A stretch of DNA of 11,051 bases from Christensenella sp. UBA6420 (GTDB lineage Bacteria > Bacillota > Clostridia > Christensenellales > DTU072). Below are positions 7,301 through 11,051 of the stretch, in pieces (the stretch's first letter is position 1; every line of letters starts with the position of its first letter). The notes under the pieces are model-generated. The model was not told the origin of the DNA and did no database searches. It saw only the letters and a list, made by a program, of their open reading frames with translations. The stretch is from contig DJPE01000026.1 of the NCBI GenBank assembly GCA_002439705.1, positions 1 to 11,051 of the forward strand. Reading direction: 5' to 3'. Made by a program: the position numbers and the translations under genes.

Positions 7301-8945
7301 CGTCCACTCCGTTGTTCATAGCGGTCTGAACCTTCTCCGCAAAGGTTGTGTCGCCACGTTTTATAAGAGCGATTACGCCGTCGTAACCGTCTTTGTTGTT
7401 GATTTCTCTCTTTATAGCCGCGTTGTAGTTGGTGGCGCGCCCCACGCCGCCGATTACCACGTACTTAAAGTTAAGGTTCCCTTCGTAAGTAGCGTAATCC
7501 TTGCCCGCAACCTGATAAAGAAGTTCGGTAAATTTATATTCGTTTCCGTTTTCGTCGGAAGAAGTGGTGATGAACGCAACCTGATTTTCGTCGTCGTTGG
7601 CCTGAACGTAAGTAGCTTTCTGTCCGTTGATGGAAGCGACAGACAAAGCCGCGTCGTAAGTGGACGGAGAACCTACCGTCGCGCTGTCGGGGTTGGTGGC
7701 AAGGTTGGTTCCGTTACCTCCGCCGAAACCGGAAGAATAATCGTTGCTGGCGGCTACTACAAGGCTTATGCCCGCCCGTTTTACTCTTGCGTAGATTTCG
7801 TTAAGAACGGTGTTGCTCTTTTCGTCTGCGAAACCTGACGAAGAACCTAAGCTCATGTTTATTACGTCCACGCCGAGTTCCGCGCAGTCGCTTACCGCGG
7901 CGAGAATATCGGTGGTGTCCGCTCCGCCCAAGGAGTCGCTCTCGAGATTATCGGTGAACACCTTGCAGATTACGAGCTGAGCTTCGGGAGCCACGCCGAT
8001 GAACTTTTCGCCGGTGGCTTCGTTTACGACGTAGTCGCTCTTACCCGCCACTATACCGGCTACGTGGGTGCCGTGGGTGGAATAAGACGGATAAACGTCG
8101 GGGTCGTCGTCCGCGTAGTCGTACGCAAACGGCACTTTAAGGTTGTAATAAACTTCGTCTACGGTAGCTTTCGCGTTGAAACGGGTGCTTGCCGCCATTT
8201 TCGCCGCGACGTCTTCTTTCGACCAGCATTTGCTTGCGTCGGAAGGCATATTCTGGAAAGCTTCGTGAGAATAATCGAGCCCCGTGTCGAGTATGGCTAC
8301 CACCATTCCTTCGCCCTTGAAATCAAGGTCGGACGAGTCGTAAATACCCGTGGTATAAACGTTGGCGTCGTTTACGGTAGCTACTTTCGGCTGAGCGTAT
8401 CTTTCGGAAAAATACGCGTTCTTTACGCCGTTCATTTTTCTTATTACGTTGTACGCGCCGGAATTCACCTTGACGGCTATGCCGTTATTGAAAGTGGAAT
8501 AGGAATATCTGAACTGATAGTCGATTTCGTTCTCGTCCAATTCCGAAAGGAACTCGGTGTGCTTTTCGTCAATGTTGTTTTTAAGTTTGTCCGCGGCGTC
8601 GGTGGCGCAGTATTCGGAAAAACTCGCGTAACCGCTCTTTTCGAACGCGTCGTAAAGGGTGTCGCCGTCGAACTCTACTATTATCCAGCGGTCTCCGTCG
8701 TAAGAAGCCGTCGTATAAGTATCCGCCGAAGTCACGTTACTGTTGAAGTAAGCCTTCTTCAATTCGGAAAGTCCTTCGATACCGTCCACGGTAAAGAATC
8801 TGTTTGCGGTCAGCTCTACATTCCCCGCTTTAACGGCGTTGGCGTAAAAGTTACTTACGCACAAAACGTTAAACGCGACGAACGCCGTCAGAACGATTAT
8901 TATCGAGACGAGCCACGCGCCGTATTTTCTTCTGTTACTGTTCAT
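1347..8945 (-). CDS. Giant surface subtilisin-like (S8, C5a-peptidase/lactocepin-type) protease with BspA-type LRR array
   Basis: 2532 residues. ATG at 8945 is preferred to the adjacent TTG at 8948 because AGGGGG lies 6 nt upstream of it. Signal peptide: hydrophobic residues 11-30, possible cleavage after ANA (35-37). Residues about 75-185 look like an Inhibitor_I9 propeptide. The S8 domain (about 213-715) has Asp220 (ILDTGLD), His291 (STHGTHVAG), Asn401 (AASND) and Ser647 (GTSMAAP); the long His-Ser gap holds a PA domain (about 490-600, GVIALIKRGD). Next: Fn3-like domain of C5a-peptidase type (about 730-880, LPYLAFYGDW), further beta-rich domains to about 1285, Big_2 (about 1293-1391), LRR_5 array (about 1415-2162), helical linker (about 2277-2352), Ig-like Big_3 (about 2357-2438), membrane helix (about 2458-2482), RKKK and an acidic tail. 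No LPXTG motif. Likely an endopeptidase acting outside the cell; substrate unknown. First gene of a probable three-gene operon. Confidence 0.95.
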   Translation of the reverse strand: MNSNRRKYGAWLVSIIIVLTAFVAFNVLCVSNFYANAVKAGNVELTANRFFTVDGIEGLSELKKAYFNSNVTSADTYTTASYDGDRWIIVEFDGDTLYDAFEKSGYASFSEYCATDAADKLKNNIDEKHTEFLSELDENEIDYQFRYSYSTFNNGIAVKVNSGAYNVIRKMNGVKNAYFSERYAQPKVATVNDANVYTTGIYDSSDLDFKGEGMVVAILDTGLDYSHEAFQNMPSDASKCWSKEDVAAKMAASTRFNAKATVDEVYYNLKVPFAYDYADDDPDVYPSYSTHGTHVAGIVAGKSDYVVNEATGEKFIGVAPEAQLVICKVFTDNLESDSLGGADTTDILAAVSDCAELGVDVINMSLGSSSGFADEKSNTVLNEIYARVKRAGISLVVAASNDYSSGFGGGNGTNLATNPDSATVGSPSTYDAALSVASINGQKATYVQANDDENQVAFITTSSDENGNEYKFTELLYQVAGKDYATYEGNLNFKYVVIGGVGRATNYNAAIKREINNKDGYDGVIALIKRGDTTFAEKVQTAMNNGVDACIIYNNVSGTIRMSLGEVENPVPTCSISMDAGKIFVDNAVRSVGTIQINKNFMAGPFMSDFSSWGPLPDLQLKPEITAHGGEITSAVPGGYDIYSGTSMAAPNMAGAVALLRQYLKESNPGLTGTELTARVNQVLMSTATIANNEEGNPYSPRKQGAGLAGIYNAIHTESYLTVLDAEGKERDKTKIELYDDKQKTGEYVLNFVINNISGKTEYYDPKTYVMTETLASDNKTVAEKAHMLDDSDITYYVNGTAHSGKIEVPANAKLSVKIVIKLSAAAKQYIETSFANGMYVEGFVSLVADEAAGTKVTIGLPYLAFYGDWNDGPLFDYDEYELAESQKDTGVPEEDKLKASAAETRPLGRYYDDQYIIALGSYLYSMDESEVQIYPEREKAAVSMFDTQSQRTIYEMYMVYAGLLRNAAYMTVTVTDAATGNVVYSERQENVSKSYAAGGSNRGAIIMMEMKPSTWGLANNNTYYVSLQGELEGVYGQERDEKVTNPERGTFDFQFTVDYEAPQVLDYRIRFDSYKDENKQIKYKIYMDVDVFDNQYVMDVMPCYIKQDKGGKEVLTLATQYPIPVYGAKGETSTVSFEITDIYEDYVKTGKLYLAVDDYAMNQATYVVSASAAIDYPDEVILATDEKLVDTGRTGKNASGDGMEYRIYELSIAPNEVYKPSMAITPASVASRSLSYYVKSGSSYVKANEEEIFGSKNGIATVYLCDVEDSASQIIYARIDVTVEGQAKQLSRLNKITLEPVANGKNYVVNLDGTLPTFEMYPNQTAQFKVKADPWYLSNISYEWTSANPSVASVDKIGNITTHKKGTAIITVSVVGNATASKSVSVTVDDEYRIINYTLYDYYGGENVEIPESKNIMYLDEECFQYNTTIKRIVFPSTLTEIPKEAFKGCTNLEEIVVPGQCIVIHKEAFKGCEKLKKITFGKFVDKDKIEHPEYTAAITIGDYAFSGCTSLEIIENSKRLTTVGNGAFEKCTSLETIDLTELRVTGKGVFKGCTKLSNVVTNENTNIGEDMFSGCTALRTFDFSGSYISAGAFSGTGLTEFNFTDKANLTGIAQQAFASTLNLTSITLPAGSYAIESGAFSGSGIQTVVLDDKADIRFSTSTPFTGCDRFGKFIVTDGSVNYSVGDGSTVNDLGVLYNKDKAELIAVPTGKTVVKVLDSVTKIRNGALSGLNGLTTFDASGVTEIGEYAFAGSSVTEVTLSEALTSLPEGVFSGCYNLTKVNGLNNVTVVGSNAFKDCGRLTSVNIPEAEEVGDYAFANCGIRAFVANNLQKVGASAFRESKIAEANFPNLTAMGERAFSNISALTSVTFGGVTEMGDYAFYNSNNITDATFGIGTTLIGDYAFASNEMREALTDVSLPDSVTYIGTAAFMYSDNLTSINLSGVKTVEAFAFRYASKLSSADLSGIERIGARAFDHTAFTTANLAAAEYVGEYAFLSVPLTSVTFDSLKVVSIGAFVDTKLTTVTLPASFNDRNYVYTWDKLDEKGRVEETRSRNEASYGAGAFSYIDTLKEIRVAEGNEGFKSIDGVLYSVVKVTENGKTVEKGLVLEQYPTAKEGLSYVVADNTLEIGAYSFEGVSTLEKITFPYTVKSIGSYAFFDSTVNDYTFNSVQAPALKAEYVDASVYQNATTQSESFLYQIFGTDNNNKCIGGTVYYANFYDYVGRRLYADMFPSYEAPSFGLKVTYPKNGKGYDTVIWKNFFETVTVTDEILPDDTTHEAIAAIDNISSVMSNEAIAAAADMAALEEISEVVRQARLAYNKITSTEQLSLVADKNNVLLAAEKALRDKKAALGYPVSVDRIELAQIPTKIHYTAGESFDPTGMVIKVIYQDSSEVLVSATETVIDKTVLAEGDEYVTVTYTERGQSYSVQVFVNVVAGQDDGPVIPDDNGGKKGLSTGAIVGISVGCGVAVLAGVAVAVILILRKKKIGIFGKAKSEDIVFPEKEITANENTEAENVSETENKDNDTNEEK
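2460..4705 (-). repeat. About 28 BspA-type (LRR_5) leucine-rich repeats inside the protease
   Basis: The encoded protein repeats the pattern I-x-x-x-AF-x-x-C/S-x-x-L-x-x-I/V with a period of about 23 residues. I count about 28 'AF'-type positions, from DEECFQYN (residue about 1420) to YAFFDS (about 2162). DNA periodicity is visible: a 16-bp identity at 4334-4349 and 4403-4418 lies exactly 69 bp apart, one 23-codon repeat. Two non-repeat inserts with GVLY...AVPTGK (near residue 1700) and GVLY...LEQYPTAK (near 2110) match the interruptions usual in BspA-family proteins. Such arrays are known in surface adhesion and substrate-binding proteins of gut and oral bacteria and in Trichomonas. Here they probably position the protease on a target; that is inference. 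Confidence 0.9.
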
Positions 8946-8951
8946 CAAAAA

Positions 8952-8957
8952 CCCCCT
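8952..8957 (-). promoter_or_regulatory. Ribosome binding site of the giant protease gene
   Basis: Minus-strand AGGGGG lies 6 nt upstream of ATG 8945. It is one base off the consensus AGGAGG. Its spacing favours the ATG over the TTG one codon earlier. Confidence 0.65.
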
Positions 8958-8995
8958 AAGGTCTATTGCAACGGATTTTACCGTCTTTTATTTTT

Positions 8996-9055
8996 ATTCA
9001 CCGCCGTTTCCGCCGTATTTTATATAAAATATAAACAACGGATATTTCGGTGAAT
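8996..9055 (-). promoter_or_regulatory. Inverted repeats in the protease leader (possible structured 5' UTR)
   Basis: ATTCACCG at 8996-9003 and CGGTGAAT at 9048-9055 are perfect 8-bp inverted repeats enclosing 44 nt. Inside lies a perfect 14-bp palindrome, ATTTTATATAAAAT (9017-9030), with short CCGT/ACGG arms around it. The outer right arm overlaps the transcription start predicted about 7 nt after the -10 box, so the RNA could begin with one arm and fold into a closed leader; alternatively the DNA palindromes could be protein-binding sites. A smaller ACGG-6nt-CCGT hairpin follows at 8971-8984. No known riboswitch is recognised. Confidence 0.35.
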
Positions 9056-9058
9056 GAT

Positions 9059-9087
9059 ATTATATCAAAAAAATACTGCATCCGCAA
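9059..9087 (-). promoter_or_regulatory. Predicted sigma-A promoter of the protease operon (extended -10)
   Basis: On the minus strand TATAAT occupies 9064-9059, preceded by TGA, giving the extended -10 form TGnTATAAT. TTGCGG at 9087-9082 stands 17 nt upstream and matches the -35 consensus only at TTG. The start would be near 9052, leaving a leader of about 107 nt before ATG 8945. It is the best minus-oriented candidate in the intergenic region. Confidence 0.6.
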
Positions 9088-9235
9088 TCGTTTTGGTTGT
9101 GAATATTTTTGCGTTTATACTGCATAAAACTATTTTTTTCAAAATCGGCGATTTTTTGCGAAAATTCCGACGTGCGAAAATCGAAAATTTACTTTATTTT
9201 CCGCTGCCCTGTCGCATATCGTGCGTACAAAGTTT

Positions 9236-9267
9236 TTTACGGTAAAATTTTTATATTTACGGTAAAA
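9236..9267. repeat. Paired 12-bp repeats TTTACGGTAAAA, 20 bp apart
   Basis: TTTACGGTAAAA occurs at 9236-9247 and again at 9256-9267, exactly 20 bp from start to start, about two helical turns. Each copy contains an odd palindrome, TTTAC-G-GTAAA. The layout resembles tandem operator half-sites on one DNA face, but no regulator is encoded in the window. The core CGGTAAA/TTTACCG also occurs at 8977-8983, 9344-9350 and 9400-9406. Confidence 0.55.
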
Positions 9268-9342
9268 GCCGTCGGAAACTCTCTTCGTCCGTTAAATTCG
9301 CCCTATTGATTTTTATGCGTTTTAAGAAAATTCCGACCGAAA

Positions 9343-9408
9343 ATTTACCGATTTAGCGTAATAAAATCCGCTGCGATTTCTAATAATATTTTTGCAATAT
9401 TTACCGAT
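9343..9408 (+). repeat. Two direct copies of ATTTACCGAT
   Basis: ATTTACCGAT is present at 9343-9352 and 9399-9408, 56 bp apart, in the same orientation. It shares the TTTACCG core with the paired repeats at 9236-9267. The second copy lies about 40 bp upstream of the -35 box of the rightward promoter, a position suited to an activator or repressor; this role is inferred. Confidence 0.4.
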
Positions 9409-9447
9409 GATTTACTATTCTTTTACTTTTGAGCACATACGGTTTTG

Positions 9448-9476
9448 TTGACTTTACAGGGCTTTAATTATATAAT
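9448..9476 (+). promoter_or_regulatory. Strong sigma-A promoter of the rightward lipoprotein gene
   Basis: TTGACT at 9448-9453, a 17-nt spacer and a perfect TATAAT at 9471-9476 make a near-consensus housekeeping promoter. Transcription should start near 9483, giving a leader of about 90 nt before ATG 9573. A perfect 14-bp palindrome TAATTATATAATTA (9465-9478) covers the -10 box. A second TATAAT at 9490-9495 lacks a recognisable -35 box and is less likely. Confidence 0.8.
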
Positions 9477-9504
9477 TATTGAACATTTTTATAATGGAAA
9501 CTTA

Positions 9505-9557
9505 TGCGTTTAACGGAAACGCACGCATTACTATTAAATTCCGACGCGAAAGTCGGA
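9505..9557 (+). promoter_or_regulatory. Two short hairpins in the leader of the rightward gene
   Basis: Hairpin 1 pairs TGCGTTT (9505-9511) with AAACGCA (9517-9523) around the loop AACGG. Hairpin 2 pairs TCCGAC (9540-9545) with GTCGGA (9552-9557) around GCGAAA, ending 2 nt before the Shine-Dalgarno site. ATGCGT (9504-9509) could alternatively pair with ACGCAT (9523-9528). There is no U-run, so neither is a terminator. They could stabilise the message or modulate translation. No known riboswitch fits. Confidence 0.4.
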
Positions 9558-9559
9558 TT

Positions 9560-9565
9560 GAGGAG
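9560..9565 (+). promoter_or_regulatory. Ribosome binding site of the rightward lipoprotein gene
   Basis: GAGGAG lies 7 nt before ATG 9573 and directly follows the second leader hairpin. It fixes the start of this gene. Confidence 0.85.
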
Positions 9566-9572
9566 AAAATTT

Positions 9573-11051
9573 ATGCAGAAGAAAATTAATGTGATTTTAC
9601 TTGCGATAGTCGTAGTTTGTCTGACGGTTACGGCGTTCGCATGCGATGACAAAACCTATTCCGGGAGCATAGAATTCGACGCCGAAAAAGGCTCGGTATC
9701 TCTTGTCGGCGAAGTCGATTTATCCAAGCTTACCGACGGTGCGGAGATAGCTTTGGAGATCGCTCCGAAGACAGGTTTCTACCTTTCTTCCGTCGCCGTA
9801 AACGACGAAGACGTCACTTCTTCCCTTGAAAACGAAAGCGGAAAATATATTCTGAAAATCACCGTTAAAAGCGACCTTGTCGTCAAAGTAAATTTCGAAA
9901 AAGTTACTTTGAAAATTGCGGAAAGCGAAGCCTGCGACTTAACGGTCAGCGCACCCGCCAACGGCGACTCCTACGCGGACGGAGAGACCGTATCGGTTTC
10001 CGTCGCCGCAAAAGATGGTTATAAAGTGACGGGAATTAAAGTAAACGGCTCTCTTATCTCCGTCGCCAACGGAAGAGCGTCTTTCGCTTACTCTCTCAAC
10101 GCGGAAGTGGAACCCGTGTTTGTCAGGACTATGACGACAGCGGCTTTCGCCAACCTGCAAAAATACATGCGTATCGACGGAAGATACTCCTACGACGTAG
10201 CCAATCACCCCGAATGGAACAAATCGTTTATTATAGAAACCATTTTCGCGGAAAATATGATTTCGCAGACCGAAACCGACGAAGCGACGGGAGAAGTTTA
10301 TTATGACTACGTTTACGGTAAAAATAAGCGTAATATTACCTTAATCCGTCACACCGCCGATAATACCATATCCGAAACGGTGTCGAGCGAGTTGTTTGAA
10401 AATTTCTATAATCCTTTCCTTCTTCTGAAAGCCGACGATATTCTTTACCTGTCCGACGGCAAATACACTCTCGATAACGTTTCCGAAATGGGAAAGGACG
10501 TCGCTCAGCCCATCACGGGATACACCGAAACCATCGCCGAATTCGAAATAAGCGTAAATTCCGACGATATTCCCGTAGGTTTGTACATAAAAACCGCTCT
10601 TATTAAACGCGGTGACGCGGAATACGTATCCACCTATAACTTCACAATAAGCGACGTAGGCACGGCTGCCGTTCCCGCCGAAAGGTACAGTCCTTATCCC
10701 ACCACTGCCGAACACGAACTCCTTGCGGCGACGTTGAAAAAAGCCAACAAGACCACCGCTTACACCGTAAGACATCAGGGTCACGAACTGAACGTGGACG
10801 AAGACCACGCCGACGACCCTTACTACAAGGACACCGACTACAAAAAGTATATAAGACGCGACGACGTGATTTACAGTGCCTTCCCGAACGAAGAAACCGG
10901 CTTCAAGGCTCTTCAGGCGGGCGGCGGTATTCTCGTATATCCTTTCTTCGTTCAGGTAGTGGACGGACAGAAAGCAGTCACCGTTAAAGACCCCGTCACG
11001 GTAAGCAACATCGCGGAAATAACTTCCGACTTCGAAGGTTTCAAACCGGAA
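9573..11051 (+). CDS. Lipoprotein with two divergent InlB-type repeats and an unrecognised C-terminal domain; runs off right edge
   Basis: The frame is open for 493 codons from ATG 9573 to the window end with no stop, so the C-terminus is missing. The start is supported by GAGGAG and a strong promoter. The N-terminus (MQKKINVILLAIVVV) is a signal peptide ending in TAFAC; Cys24 is the probable lipidation site, although Ala at -3 and Phe at -2 make the lipobox weak. Residues about 30-108 and 112-183 look like two divergent InlB B-repeats, each with a DGxxIxLxIxPKxGFYLSSVxVN or DGETVSVSVAAKDGYKVTGIKVN pattern. From about 190 onward is a mixed region with helices near AAFANLQKYM and beta-rich stretches. 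A second similar-looking helix-strand start occurs near LLAATLKKANKTTAYTV (about 395-411), perhaps an internal duplication. A LolA/LppX-like lipoprotein fold is possible but only a guess. The gene is transcribed divergently from the protease operon. Confidence 0.9.
   Translation, partial: MQKKINVILLAIVVVCLTVTAFACDDKTYSGSIEFDAEKGSVSLVGEVDLSKLTDGAEIALEIAPKTGFYLSSVAVNDEDVTSSLENESGKYILKITVKSDLVVKVNFEKVTLKIAESEACDLTVSAPANGDSYADGETVSVSVAAKDGYKVTGIKVNGSLISVANGRASFAYSLNAEVEPVFVRTMTTAAFANLQKYMRIDGRYSYDVANHPEWNKSFIIETIFAENMISQTETDEATGEVYYDYVYGKNKRNITLIRHTADNTISETVSSELFENFYNPFLLLKADDILYLSDGKYTLDNVSEMGKDVAQPITGYTETIAEFEISVNSDDIPVGLYIKTALIKRGDAEYVSTYNFTISDVGTAAVPAERYSPYPTTAEHELLAATLKKANKTTAYTVRHQGHELNVDEDHADDPYYKDTDYKKYIRRDDVIYSAFPNEETGFKALQAGGGILVYPFFVQVVDGQKAVTVKDPVTVSNIAEITSDFEGFKPE

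Larger units (their letters stand above)
9088..9447. other. AT-rich non-coding part of the divergent intergenic region
   Basis: About 360 bp between the two predicted promoters. Short open frames on the plus strand here (for example from 9054 and 9109) lack a Shine-Dalgarno site and show low-complexity composition, so I do not call a gene. No tRNA, rRNA or rho-independent terminator is evident. What stands out is a set of TTTACCG motifs in both orientations and a pair of 12-bp repeats, listed separately. The base composition is far more AT-rich than in the flanking genes, as expected for regulatory DNA. Confidence 0.6.

Noticed and set aside
8971..8998. Hairpin ACGG-6nt-CCGT followed by a T-rich stretch, as a plus-strand terminator
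   Set aside because: The stem is only 4 bp and no plus-strand gene ends upstream of it.
8064..9053. Plus-strand open frame of 329 codons over the protease N-terminus
   Set aside because: It is antisense to the signal peptide, propeptide and catalytic His/Asp region and extends into promoter DNA.
9054..9309. Small plus-strand frames with Phe/Ile-rich products in the intergenic region
   Set aside because: No Shine-Dalgarno site, AT-driven composition, and overlap with the predicted leftward promoter.
9505..9557. Guanidine-II (mini-ykkC) riboswitch, suggested by two hairpins before an SD and an ACGG in the first loop
   Set aside because: The second loop is GCGAAA, not ACGR, the first loop is five bases, and a lipoprotein is not a typical guanidine target.
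10341..10808. Minus-strand open frame of 155 codons (also 9939-10208)
   Set aside because: Both are antisense to the rightward lipoprotein gene, which has a promoter, SD site and signal peptide.
1..11051. CRISPR array, insertion sequence, tRNA or rRNA
   Set aside because: No regular spacer-repeat pattern outside the protein LRR array, no transposase reading frame and no cloverleaf or rRNA signature seen.

Overview
The window looks like an accessory, cell-surface locus of a Gram-positive bacterium. The likely source is an uncultured gut-type member of Clostridia/Bacillota. This rests on lipoprotein signal peptides, strong AGGAGG-type ribosome sites, consensus sigma-A promoters, BspA-type LRRs, Ig-like and InlB-type repeats, and a membrane-anchored subtilase of the C5a-peptidase/lactocepin kind. 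Coding DNA has moderate GC and is rich in CpG and in NNC/NNG codons; the one long intergenic region is clearly AT-rich. The code appears standard: Trp is TGG throughout and the two complete genes end in TAA. Nothing in the window assigns a species.

Layout. The minus strand carries three closely spaced genes, probably one operon, read from right to left. The first, at 8945-1347, encodes a very large secreted or surface subtilisin-like protease of 2532 residues: I9 propeptide, S8 catalytic domain with inserted PA domain, Fn3-like domains, Big_2, about 28 BspA-type leucine-rich repeats, Ig-like domain, C-terminal membrane helix and acidic tail. After 15 nt comes a 383-residue lipoprotein at 1331-180 (GTG start) with InlB-like and GLUG/beta-helix-like segments. 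After a further 31 nt comes the start of a second lipoprotein at 148, which runs off the left edge. Its first residues resemble the mature N-terminus of family 5 peptide-binding proteins, a tentative guess.

A 627-nt AT-rich divergent intergenic region spans 8946-9572. It contains an extended -10 promoter facing left, a near-perfect sigma-A promoter facing right (TTGACT-17-TATAAT), several palindromes, five copies of a TTTACCG motif and two leader hairpins. No convincing gene is seen in it.

The plus strand carries one gene from 9573 that stays open to the right edge (493 codons without a stop). It encodes a predicted lipoprotein with two divergent InlB-type repeats followed by a domain I do not recognise.

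Working model (inference): a surface protease with a large binding ectodomain degrades or matures an extracellular protein. The lipoproteins made with it may bind substrate or capture peptides, and the divergent lipoprotein may share regulation through the common intergenic region.
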